Below are positions 1 through 7,186 of a DNA stretch of 21,733 nt, one piece after another; position 1 is the first letter of the stretch, and every line of letters begins with the position of its first letter. Location: the NCBI GenBank assembly GCA_964526475.1, contig CAZGKF010000050.1:1-21733 (forward strand). Reading direction: 5' to 3'. Source of the stretch: CAYVTV01 sp964526475 (GTDB taxonomy: Bacteria > Bacteroidota > Bacteroidia > Bacteroidales > GCA-2748055). The translations under genes were made by a program, and so were the position numbers. A model generated the notes under the pieces. That model did not search any database and was not told the origin of the DNA. It saw only the letters and a list, made by a program, of their open reading frames with translations.

Positions 1-39
1 TTGCCTTAAAGATTCTTTTTTATTTTTTAACAAGTTGAG

Positions 40-60
40 CATCTGCGAAACTTTAGTTAA
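40..60 (+). repeat. Dispersed repeat, copy 1
   Basis: The core CATCTGCGAAACTTTAG followed by TTAA is present here in forward orientation. It matches 5206-5226 with one difference, and the reverse complement of 11791-11811 with one difference. Flanks to the left are not shared with the other two copies. Nature unknown: a short intergenic repeat family or a recombination site is possible. Confidence 0.8.
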
Positions 61-237
61 CTATATATTTTAATTTATTTAGATAGTACCAGATTCATAC
101 CATGAATTTTTCCTTTAGTATTTCTTTTATCAGGGATTATTCACAAATAAACCATGCTCAATACTTTACATCAGCTCTCTGGTAATTTTAATAAAAATAA
201 GATTTTTTCATTTCATAAAAATGCATAAGAAAAAATA

Positions 238-273
238 TGTGGATTTATTCAACACTTGTGAACTTAATCCACA
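238..273. promoter_or_regulatory. Nested inverted repeat (possible operator or hairpin)
   Basis: The arms TGTGGATT (238-245) and AATCCACA (266-273) are perfectly complementary across a 20-base spacer. A second short dyad, TTCA (248-251) / TGAA (259-262), has nearly the same centre. The outer arms resemble DnaA-box-like or regulator half sites with at least one mismatch. It lies about 380 bases before the nearest gene, so its role is unclear. Confidence 0.35.
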
Positions 274-637
274 GCTAATGAAGGTTTATTTTTATTAAAG
301 ATAGGGAAAGTATGTTAAAAATGTTAATTTTATAAAATAAATGGTATTAAACTCCAGGGTCAATCAATTTTGTATTTAAACAATTAACTGACAAAATTCA
401 ATAAACGTTATAAGCTTAATATTCAGCTAAATAATAGGATCTTTTTGAAATCTGGAGTCTTCGGGATTTTGTGCCTATTAATTCTGCCACTAAGCCACCA
501 TAACACTAAGGATTACTATGTCAATTAATTGAAATACCAATCGCACGACGCGCTATATTACATAATAAAAAAATGAGCCAGGAACAAATTTTGCTCAGTT
601 CTTTTATTTAGGAAAAATATATATTTCTAATCACTGG

Positions 638-647
638 TAACCGGTTA
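638..647. promoter_or_regulatory. Palindrome TAACCGGTTA before the trehalose gene
   Basis: A perfect 10-bp palindrome ends 7 bases before the ATG at 655. Its position, between any promoter and the start codon, fits an operator or a leader element, but a 10-bp palindrome can also occur by chance. Confidence 0.25.
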
Positions 648-654
648 AATCATT

Positions 655-2877
655 ATGGAACGTTTAATTATTGTGTCAAACAGATTGCCATATACTATTA
701 AGGTAAATAATCGCCAGATAAATATCACTGCAAGTGTAGGAGGTCTGGCTACTGGCATGAAATCGATATATAAAAACTATAATAGCCGGTGGTTTGGTTC
801 TTCTGATTTTGATAAGGATGAACTTAATACAGAGATCAGGATGAAAATTGAAGACCAGTTGGATAAAGAAAAATGTGAGCCAGTTTACATCGGGAAAGAT
901 GATAAAGAATTGTTTTACTCAGGATTCAGCAATAAAACAATCTGGCCTTTATTCCATTATTTTACGCAGTTTACTGAATATGAAGACAAATACTGGAATG
1001 CTTATGTGCGTGTAAACATGCAGTTTGCTGAAGAAATACTAAAATATGCCAGAAAAGGGGATAAGATATGGATACATGATTATCATTTTTTAATCCTGCC
1101 CAAACTCATCCGGGATAAATTACCTGATCTGAGTATTGGATTTTTTTTGCACATCCCTTTTCCCTCTTTCGAACTTTTCAGATTACTCCCATGGAGAAAA
1201 GAATTACTTGAAGGAATGCTTGGTGCTGACCTGGTTGGGTTTCACACGTATGATTATGAGAGACATTTTATCAGCAGCGTTAAAAGGCTTTTTGGTTATG
1301 AAACTTACCTTAACCAGGTAAGACTAAAAGACCGGATCGTTAAAATCGATGCTTTCCCAATGGGAATTGATTATGACAAGTTCTATAATGCTTCTCTGGA
1401 GAATTTACAGAAACTGTCTGAAGAGCAATCTGAAATTAAAAGTGAGATTGATACCTTCAGGATGCATAACCCGGGAAGAAAATTAATCCTGTCAATTGAC
1501 AGACTTGATTACACCAAAGGAATACCGCAAAGATTAATTGCTTTTGAGTATTTTTTAAATAAATTCCCTGAATTCAGAGAAAAGGTATCTCTTGTAATGC
1601 TTTCTGTACCATCACGGGCTGATGTGAAGCATTACCGTATTATGAAAAGTGAAATTGATGAGCTGGTAGGAAAAATAAACGGAAGATTTGCTACAATTAA
1701 CTGGACACCTATATGGTATTTTTATCGTTCACTCCCTTTTCATAAACTCATTGAACTCTATAATTCATGTGATGTGGCTTTGATAACACCAGTGCGTGAC
1801 GGCATGAACCTGGTAGCTAAAGAATATCTTGCCACAAGAACGGATGGTTCGGGTGTTCTTATTCTCGGCGAGATGGCAGGGGCATACAAAGAGTTGCACG
1901 AAGCTTTAATCATCAACCCGAACGATAAAAATGAAATTGCCGATATGATAAAAAAGGCTTTGGAAATGCCACTGAATGAGCAAAAAGAGATGAATAGAAT
2001 TCTTCAGGAGCGGATTAAAAATTATGACGTTAAACGGTGGGCTTCTGATTTTATTGAAAGCTTAAATAATATGCCCTCAATACGGGAAAAATATTTGTCG
2101 CAAAAAATTACCCCTGAGGTAAAACATGAAATTATTTTAGCCTATAGCAAAGCTTCAAAGCGGGCATTATTCCTTGATTATGACGGCACGCTTGTTAATA
2201 TCATAAGAAATCCCAGAGAAGAAGAACCTGACAAGGAGCTTTATGAAATATTAGATAAATTGGCAAAAAATGAGAACACTGATATAATTTTAGTAACAGG
2301 CAGAGATAAAAACACTTTCGAAAAATGGTTCTCATCAAGAGATTACACTCTGATAGCAGAACATGGTTTCTGGATGAAAGAAGCCGGGAAAAAATGGGAA
2401 AGCACCAATGATGCATACCTGAATAATGACTGGAAAGAAATGATCTTGCCGGTTATTAATTTTTACTGTGACAGAACACCCGGAACAAAGATTGAAGAAA
2501 AAACTCATTCCATATCCTGGAATTATCGGAAAACTGATCCTGACCAGGGAATTCTAAGAGCTATGGAGTTGAAAGAGGAACTAAATAGTCTGATTTCAAA
2601 TCTAAACCTTGAGGTCATTGAAGGAAACAAGACACTGGAAATAAAAAATACTGCTTTTAATAAAGGGAAAGCTGCAATGACTTATTCGTCAAAGTATATT
2701 TTTGATTTTATTCTTGCCATAGGTGATGATTATACAGATGAGTATTTATATAACGACTTACCTGATTATGCGTTTACACTTAAAGTAGGCCACAGCAAAA
2801 CCCTGGCAAAATACAGTTTGGAATCATTTAAAGAAGCGAGGGAATTATTAAAAGATATGTCTGAAGTAAATGTTTAG
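655..2877 (+). CDS. otsA-otsB fusion: Bifunctional trehalose-6-phosphate synthase / phosphatase
   Basis: This 740-aa protein should make trehalose in two steps in the cytoplasm: glucosyl transfer from a nucleotide sugar to glucose-6-phosphate, then dephosphorylation. Residues 1 to about 475 are a GT20 synthase domain: SNRLP at 8-12, HDYH at 141-144, and RLDYTK with Arg283 and Lys288 at the donor/phosphate site. Residues from about 500 are a HAD-type phosphatase domain: DYDGT starting at Asp508 (nucleophile Asp508, Asp510) and GDDYTDE at 690-696. Both active sites look complete. The order (synthase then phosphatase) is the usual bacterial/eukaryotic fusion. The ATG at 655 begins directly at the conserved N-terminal strand, so the start is secure. 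Trehalose implies osmotic or desiccation protection, consistent with the stress-type genes that follow. Confidence 0.95.
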   Translation: MERLIIVSNRLPYTIKVNNRQINITASVGGLATGMKSIYKNYNSRWFGSSDFDKDELNTEIRMKIEDQLDKEKCEPVYIGKDDKELFYSGFSNKTIWPLFHYFTQFTEYEDKYWNAYVRVNMQFAEEILKYARKGDKIWIHDYHFLILPKLIRDKLPDLSIGFFLHIPFPSFELFRLLPWRKELLEGMLGADLVGFHTYDYERHFISSVKRLFGYETYLNQVRLKDRIVKIDAFPMGIDYDKFYNASLENLQKLSEEQSEIKSEIDTFRMHNPGRKLILSIDRLDYTKGIPQRLIAFEYFLNKFPEFREKVSLVMLSVPSRADVKHYRIMKSEIDELVGKINGRFATINWTPIWYFYRSLPFHKLIELYNSCDVALITPVRDGMNLVAKEYLATRTDGSGVLILGEMAGAYKELHEALIINPNDKNEIADMIKKALEMPLNEQKEMNRILQERIKNYDVKRWASDFIESLNNMPSIREKYLSQKITPEVKHEIILAYSKASKRALFLDYDGTLVNIIRNPREEEPDKELYEILDKLAKNENTDIILVTGRDKNTFEKWFSSRDYTLIAEHGFWMKEAGKKWESTNDAYLNNDWKEMILPVINFYCDRTPGTKIEEKTHSISWNYRKTDPDQGILRAMELKEELNSLISNLNLEVIEGNKTLEIKNTAFNKGKAAMTYSSKYIFDFILAIGDDYTDEYLYNDLPDYAFTLKVGHSKTLAKYSLESFKEARELLKDMSEVNV

Positions 2878-3045
2878 AATATAGTTTATGTACACAATAT
2901 TCCACACTTTTTTCTACAAACAGTCTTGACTTTTCCACAATTTATATTATCAATCATGCATAAAACCAGAAATTTAAATTGTGGCAAGGTTTTTTCTTCT
3001 CTTTAAGTAGATAAATTGTTCAATATTCATTAAAAAATTATAATT

Positions 3046-3381
3046 ATGAAACAGTCAACATCAAATGCTATTATCGGATTTTTAACTGGTGCTGCTGCCG
3101 GAGCTATGGTGGGAATATTATACGCACCGGATAAGGGAAGTAAGACCAGAAAAAAAATCCGGAAAAAATCACAACAAATTACTTCGGATGTTACAGAAAG
3201 TCTGAATCAACAGGTAGATAATATGAAGAAGCATGTTAATGACTTCGTTAAAGATATTAAAGATAAGTTTGAGGATATAGAATCTGAAATAAAAAGAAAA
3301 GCTTCTGAACAACAAAAAGAAGCAGCGCAGGCAGCGGAAGTAGTGGAAGAAAAAGCAAAACAAACTAGAAAAACATCCTAA
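3046..3381 (+). CDS. YtxH domain-containing protein
   Basis: This 111-aa protein has one N-terminal hydrophobic, glycine/alanine-rich segment at about residues 8-26 (GFLTGAAAGAMVGILYAP). A long, highly charged helical tail rich in Lys, Glu and Gln follows. That layout and the GAAAGA...YAPDKG pattern match the YtxH family, small membrane-anchored proteins often linked to general stress. The tail probably forms a coiled coil in the cytoplasm or periplasm. The next gene starts 37 bases downstream and encodes a holin-like membrane protein, so the two are likely co-transcribed; this pairing is common in Bacteroidetes. No enzymatic function is known. Confidence 0.85.
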   Translation: MKQSTSNAIIGFLTGAAAGAMVGILYAPDKGSKTRKKIRKKSQQITSDVTESLNQQVDNMKKHVNDFVKDIKDKFEDIESEIKRKASEQQKEAAQAAEVVEEKAKQTRKTS

Positions 3382-3418
3382 ATCTTTTTAATTCAATTCC
3401 GAAAAAAAAACTTCAATT

Positions 3419-3778
3419 ATGGACGGAACCGATTTATCAGAAAACCTGGCAAGAATCACTGAGGTGTTAAAAGTTTATATAGGAACAAAAGTGGACCTTC
3501 TAAAATTAGGCTTATTACAAAAGTTAACAAGGGCAGGTACATACCTGCTCACTTTTGTTTTTTTAATCGTATCAGTTTTTGCAGTAACCATATTTCTGAT
3601 GTTCTCGTTCAGTTTTTGGTATGGTGATGTAACAGGTAATCTTTCACAAGGGTTTATGATTTCTGCAGCTTTCTTTCTTTTCATATTATTTCTAATATAT
3701 CTTTCAAGAAAACTAATTTTCACCAGGAACCTGACAAAGGTATTTTCAGAAATTCTTTTTTCTGAAGATGACGACTAA
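3419..3778 (+). CDS. Holin-like two-TM membrane protein (putative phage-holin superfamily)
   Basis: This 119-aa protein has an amphipathic N-terminal helix (about 5-35), a strong hydrophobic segment at about 41-66, a polar loop (YGDVTGNLSQ), and a second hydrophobic segment at about 79-97. It ends in an acidic tail (SEDDD). The arrangement matches the small membrane proteins usually annotated as phage holin family / DUF1469-like in Bacteroidetes, which are chromosomal and not evidence of a prophage. It follows the YtxH gene closely and shares its strand. The biochemical role is unknown; a role in envelope or stress physiology is inference from context. Confidence 0.75.
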   Translation: MDGTDLSENLARITEVLKVYIGTKVDLLKLGLLQKLTRAGTYLLTFVFLIVSVFAVTIFLMFSFSFWYGDVTGNLSQGFMISAAFFLFILFLIYLSRKLIFTRNLTKVFSEILFSEDDD

Positions 3779-3890
3779 TTATTGTTTGGTTAAATCTTAG
3801 ATGATACTAACATATTTTTTAATCTGATGTATTAAGGGATTTTTACCGGAGCAAGGTAAACCATATAAACCAAAATTTATTTAAAGTATT

Positions 3891-4121
3891 ATGAGAGATC
3901 ATTATTTTGATTTTAGAAAGCTCAGGAATGAGAGTGATATTAAGACTGCAAAAGAAAAACTTAAATATTATGTTTTGGCGCAGGAAGAGATGCTATCAAC
4001 CAGTGTTGATAATTTAAGATGTAATATCTTTAATTCTTTTAAGAGATCAGTTCTGGAAACAGGTACCAGAATTATTACAAATGCTCTCTTAAATCATTTA
4101 AAATCGAGATTAATAAAATGA
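3891..4121 (+). CDS. Small hypothetical protein of the YtxH/holin cluster
   Basis: This 76-aa protein is rich in Lys, Arg, Asn and Leu, without a signal peptide or transmembrane segment. Residues from about 18 to the end look helical (AKEKLKYYVLAQEEML, then LRCNIFNSFKRSVLETGTRI). I do not recognise a family. It lies on the same strand between the holin-like gene (112 bases upstream) and superoxide dismutase (39 bases downstream). Its composition is plausible for a real soluble protein and nothing competes on the other strand. An 11-mer, AACCATATAAA, occurs upstream of both this gene (3859-3869) and the next (4141-4151). Confidence 0.65.
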   Translation: MRDHYFDFRKLRNESDIKTAKEKLKYYVLAQEEMLSTSVDNLRCNIFNSFKRSVLETGTRIITNALLNHLKSRLIK

Positions 4122-4160
4122 CCTGAATGAATTCTCTTATAACCATATAAATCTTTTATT

Positions 4161-4769
4161 ATGTCATTTAAATTGCCAGAATTAAATTATGATTTTGATG
4201 CATTGGAACCACATTTCGATGCACGTACAATGGAAATTCATTATACAAAACATCACGCGGGTTATTTAAAGAAATTTAATTCCGCTATTAAAGACACTTC
4301 TTTAGATGATCAAACAATATCTGAAATATTTGCCAATATTTCAAATTATGATGACGCAGTAAAAAATAACGGTGGAGGATTCTCCAACCACACATTATTT
4401 TGGAAAATACTTTCACCTGAATATCAGGAAATTAAAGATAATAACCTTAAAGATGCTATTACGAAATACTTTGGCACTTTCCAGGAATTTAAAAAACGTT
4501 TTTCTGAAGTCGCAACTAATCATTTCGCTTCCGGATGGGCATGGCTGATAAAAAAGAAAAACGGAGAACTTATTGTTACATCTACTCCCAACCAGGACAA
4601 TCCCACAATGAATATTATTAGCAACATTCAGGGTACACCCATTTTATGTCTGGATCTATGGGAGCATGCCTATTATCTTAAATACCAAAATAAAAGGGCA
4701 GATTTCATTGATGCCTTCTGGAATGTCGTTAACTGGGAGGAAGTGGCAATCTTATATAATCAGAGTTAA
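4161..4769 (+). CDS. sod: Superoxide dismutase, Fe/Mn family (Mn-like)
   Basis: This 202-aa enzyme should convert superoxide to oxygen and hydrogen peroxide. The four metal ligands are visible: His27 (EIHYTKHH), His77 (FSNHTLFW), Asp165 and His169 (DLWEHAYYLKY). Gln145 in the NQDNP loop, together with the Gly-rich GGGF before NHTLFW, is the pattern of Mn-type enzymes rather than Fe-type ones (which carry Ala-Gly in the loop and Gln near the NHT motif). Metal choice cannot be fixed from sequence, and cambialistic enzymes are frequent in this phylum. There is no signal peptide, so it is cytoplasmic. Length is normal. It sits at the end of the stress/envelope cluster and may share a transcript with it. 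Confidence 0.95.
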   Translation: MSFKLPELNYDFDALEPHFDARTMEIHYTKHHAGYLKKFNSAIKDTSLDDQTISEIFANISNYDDAVKNNGGGFSNHTLFWKILSPEYQEIKDNNLKDAITKYFGTFQEFKKRFSEVATNHFASGWAWLIKKKNGELIVTSTPNQDNPTMNIISNIQGTPILCLDLWEHAYYLKYQNKRADFIDAFWNVVNWEEVAILYNQS

Positions 4770-4807
4770 AAAAACCGCTTGTGCTGATTAATTATTTTAA
4801 AATGTTG

Positions 4808-5056
4808 TTAATAAATATTCTTATCCATCTCTTCAAGGTCTTGTTCATTTGCAGATTTAAATTCACTTAATTTATTATACCGCTGTTGTATATTATCACG
4901 AATTTCTTCCAATTGCTTTGTTGCTGCTTCTGATGTTTCCCTGATTTTATCATCAGTCAAATGAGCTAAACCACCCTGACAGCGTAGCAGGAGTACTCCC
5001 TGGATATGTGCCCTGCAAACGGGAGAACCGCTATTTTGAAAGTTGACGCTATTCAT
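4808..5056 (-). CDS. Hypothetical small protein (uncertain)
   Basis: An 82-aa open frame with no competing gene on the other strand. The N-terminal 32 residues contain Cys14-x2-His17 and Cys26-x5-His32, a spacing that could bind a metal ion. The remaining 50 residues are charged and helical (ETSEAATKQLEEIRDNIQQR and on), like a coiled coil. That composition is more protein-like than a random frame in AT-rich DNA. I do not recognise a family and see no promoter. It is convergent with superoxide dismutase (38 bases apart). It could be a real small protein or a fragment; base composition is locally richer in G+C around 4970-5045 than in the flanks. Confidence 0.45.
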   Translation of the reverse strand: MNSVNFQNSGSPVCRAHIQGVLLLRCQGGLAHLTDDKIRETSEAATKQLEEIRDNIQQRYNKLSEFKSANEQDLEEMDKNIY

Positions 5057-5205
5057 TGAACATTAAAGACCTCCCGGAATAATAATTTTTTAATAAAGAA
5101 ATAAATTTTTCAATTTTTAATTTATGTGGAATTTTTATGAAAACTGTAGAATTTTACCCCAATTACTTATTGCGTTTAACCATCTTGATATATGCATGGT
5201 ATAAA

Positions 5206-5226
5206 CATCTGCGAAACTTTAATTAA
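5206..5226 (+). repeat. Dispersed repeat, copy 2
   Basis: Forward copy of the CATCTGCGAAACTTTA core followed by ATTAA. It differs by one base from copy 1 (40-60). With copy 3 (reverse strand, 11796-11817) it shares an exact 22-base match covering 5200-5221, because the TATAAA just before the core is also conserved. Confidence 0.8.
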
Positions 5227-5263
5227 TAATCAATATGTACATTTCATCAAAAACTTCAACTAT

Positions 5264-5295
5264 TTTGCAGGTTAAAGCAGATTATGGTATTTTTA
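5264..5295 (+). promoter_or_regulatory. Likely Bacteroidetes-type promoter for the aldehyde reductase
   Basis: TTTG at 5264-5267 and TATTTTTA at 5288-5295 are 20 bases apart. The Bacteroidetes primary-sigma consensus is TTTG, 19-21 bases, TAnnTTTG; only the final base of the -7 element differs. Transcription would start about 15 bases before the ATG at 5318. Confidence 0.4.
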
Positions 5296-5317
5296 CAGGA
5301 AAAATAAAATACGAAAA

Positions 5318-6475
5318 ATGGAAGATTTTGAATTTTACAATCCGGTAAATATTCTTTTTGGAAAAGAGCAGTTACAGAAAATTTCAGAACTCATTCCGTC
5401 AGATAATAACATCATGATGCTATACGGTGGCGGGAGTATCTTCAAAAACGGAGTTTACGACAGAGTAAAAAAAGTGCTTTCAGGACGCAAGGTGCTGGAG
5501 TTTGGCGGGATAGAACCTAATCCCTCCTACGAAACCTGCATGAAAGCTGTCGATCAGATAAAGGCGCATAAAATAGATTTCCTTCTTGCCGTTGGAGGAG
5601 GATCGGTAATTGATGCAACTAAATTTATCGCAGCTGCTGCTTTATATACCCATGGAGATCCGTGGGATATTCCGTCAAAGAAGTTAGTAGTTAATGCTTC
5701 ACTTCCAATTGGAACTGTCCTGACCCTTCCCGCTACGGGAAGCGAAATGAACAAAACTTCGGTTATAAGTCGTATTTCAACAGCCGAAAAGTTCGCATTT
5801 GCCAGTCCTCATTCCTTTCCCAAATTCTCAGTTTTAATGCCTGATGCAGCAGGTTCACTGCCCCCTAACCAGGTAGCCAACGGCGTTGTTGATGCATTTA
5901 TCCATGTAATTGAACAGTATGTCAACTACCCTGTCAACGCACCTTTACAGGACAGATTTGCAGAGGCAGTAATAAAGACCCTCATTGAAGAAGGGCCTAA
6001 AACATATGAAAATCCTGCCAACTACGCAGCCATGTCAAACCTGATGTGGTCAGCTACTATGGCACTCAACGGACTTCTTTCCTGTGGTGTACCGGTCGAC
6101 TGGTCGGTTCACGTTATAGGCCATGAACTTACAGCTCTGCATAACATCGACCATGCACGGACCCTTGCTATAGTTCTTCCAGGTATATGGGAAATCCTCA
6201 GGGAAGAAAAAAAGGAAAAACTATTGCAATATGGTGACAGAATTTGGAATATAACCAGTGGAAGTGAAGATGAACGCATAAATTCATCTATTGCGAAAAC
6301 GGTAGAGTTTTTCGAATCTTTAGGCATAAAAACCAGGCTTGGTGACTACGGTGTGGGACAGGATACCATCGAGACCATTGCTGAACGCTTCAAAAAAAGA
6401 GGCTGGAACCAAATTGGTGACCGGCAACTCATAAATTCAAAGCTTGTAAAACAGATTCTTACAACCAGGCTGTAA
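5318..6475 (+). CDS. yqhD: YqhD-type NADPH-dependent aldehyde reductase (iron-type alcohol dehydrogenase)
   Basis: This 385-aa protein closely resembles Escherichia coli YqhD, which reduces short-chain and lipid-peroxidation aldehydes with NADPH. Shared landmarks are EFGGIEPNPSYET, the nucleotide-site glycine motif GGGSVIDATKFIAAA (93-107), LTLPATGSE, and ANGVVDAFIHVIEQYV. Metal ligands corresponding to YqhD Asp194, His198, His267 and His281 are Asp192, His196, His265 and His279. The GGGS stretch near residues 37-40 is the other cofactor loop. Length equals that of YqhD (387 aa) and the start matches its N-terminus. It is soluble. Preceded by a likely promoter and followed 44 bases later by an exported nitroreductase-fold gene, so the two may be co-transcribed as a redox or aldehyde detoxification unit. 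Confidence 0.93.
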   Translation: MEDFEFYNPVNILFGKEQLQKISELIPSDNNIMMLYGGGSIFKNGVYDRVKKVLSGRKVLEFGGIEPNPSYETCMKAVDQIKAHKIDFLLAVGGGSVIDATKFIAAAALYTHGDPWDIPSKKLVVNASLPIGTVLTLPATGSEMNKTSVISRISTAEKFAFASPHSFPKFSVLMPDAAGSLPPNQVANGVVDAFIHVIEQYVNYPVNAPLQDRFAEAVIKTLIEEGPKTYENPANYAAMSNLMWSATMALNGLLSCGVPVDWSVHVIGHELTALHNIDHARTLAIVLPGIWEILREEKKEKLLQYGDRIWNITSGSEDERINSSIAKTVEFFESLGIKTRLGDYGVGQDTIETIAERFKKRGWNQIGDRQLINSKLVKQILTTRL

Positions 6476-6519
6476 ATACAACGTAACATTTTATTGTAAC
6501 TGATTTAATTAAATATATC

Positions 6520-7161
6520 ATGTGGAAAAAAGTTATAATCTTCATTTTCATTGTAAGTCTTTCTCTTTCAAATGGTATAGGACAGATAATTGAAAAAATT
6601 TCTCTGCCTGAACCACCAAAAACAGGAGGAATGCCGCTTTTCGAAGCTCTCAGCAAACGACAGAGCTCAAGGGAGCTTAATCCCCGGGAACTGGAAATAA
6701 ATAGAATATCAGATCTGTTATGGGCTGCTTATGGTATCAATCGCCCTGACGGCAGAAGAACAGCACCCTCTGCCCATAACTGGCAGGAAACAGATATTTA
6801 CATTATAACTCCATCCGGATGGTATATCTATGGACCTGTACAGCATGTTTTATTAAAAATGGGAAATGAAGATATACGCGAGCATGCAGGTAATCAGGAC
6901 CACATAAAAACAGCACCCTTAATTTTAATTTATGTGGCTGATTTTGCGCGAATGAAAGATACCAATGATGAAAACAGGGTCTTTTGTTCAGCAGTCGGTG
7001 CAGGATGCATTTCTCAAAACACTTATCTTTATTGCGCATCGGAGGGACTTTCTACTGTAGTTTTCGGACAAGTGAATAAGGAAAAGTTAAGAGAATTTTT
7101 TAACCTGAAAGATGATCAGAAAATAACACTAGGTCAGGCCGTAGGTTATCCCGGGGAATAA
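6520..7161 (+). CDS. Exported nitroreductase-fold protein (SagB/ThcOx-like dehydrogenase)
   Basis: This 213-aa protein begins with a signal peptide (about 1-21, MWKKVIIFIFIVSLSLSNGIGQ-like with cleavage before Gln22), which points to the periplasm. The mature part is a nitroreductase/FMN-type domain: KRQSSREL (46-53, phosphate-binding arginines), LLWAAYGINRPDGRRTAPSA (66-85, a hallmark of SagB-type members), and a C-terminal LGQAVGYPG. These proteins are usually annotated as nitroreductase or SagB/ThcOx dehydrogenase and use FMN; the substrate is not known. Length is typical. It follows the aldehyde reductase on the same strand and converges with the aminotransferase, whose stop lies 25 bases beyond. 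Confidence 0.85.
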   Translation: MWKKVIIFIFIVSLSLSNGIGQIIEKISLPEPPKTGGMPLFEALSKRQSSRELNPRELEINRISDLLWAAYGINRPDGRRTAPSAHNWQETDIYIITPSGWYIYGPVQHVLLKMGNEDIREHAGNQDHIKTAPLILIYVADFARMKDTNDENRVFCSAVGAGCISQNTYLYCASEGLSTVVFGQVNKEKLREFFNLKDDQKITLGQAVGYPGE

Positions 7162-7186
7162 GACCTGGTATTTCAGATATTTCACC

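Larger units (their letters stand above)
1..654. other. Gene-free upstream region
   Basis: No open reading frame with credible protein content was found on either strand. The stretch is strongly AT-rich. It holds one copy of a dispersed repeat (40-60), a nested dyad (238-273), two spaced copies of CACTAAG (488-494 and 504-510), and a 10-bp palindrome just before the trehalose gene (638-647). It may carry the promoter of that gene, but I could not find a convincing TTTG / TAnnTTTG pair. Confidence 0.6.
5057..5317. other. Intergenic region with a dispersed repeat and a promoter
   Basis: AT-rich stretch between the small minus-strand ORF and the YqhD-type gene. It holds copy 2 of the dispersed repeat (5206-5226) and a likely promoter (5264-5295). 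I see no other gene or RNA. Confidence 0.5.

Noticed and set aside
238..300. Replication origin with DnaA boxes
   Set aside because: The TAATCCACA-like arms each carry mismatches to the DnaA consensus, there is no cluster of boxes, and no dnaA/dnaN-type genes are near.
430..512. tRNA-like or repeat-derived segment on the minus strand (GGCTTAGTGGCAGA-like text)
   Set aside because: A D-arm-like stretch can be read, but no acceptor stem, anticodon arm or standard T-arm (GGTTCGAATCC-like) pairs with it. At most a degenerate intergenic repeat.
3419..3778. Prophage lysis gene because of the holin-like call
   Set aside because: No phage structural, integrase or endolysin gene is nearby; this family is chromosomal and paired with YtxH in Bacteroidetes.
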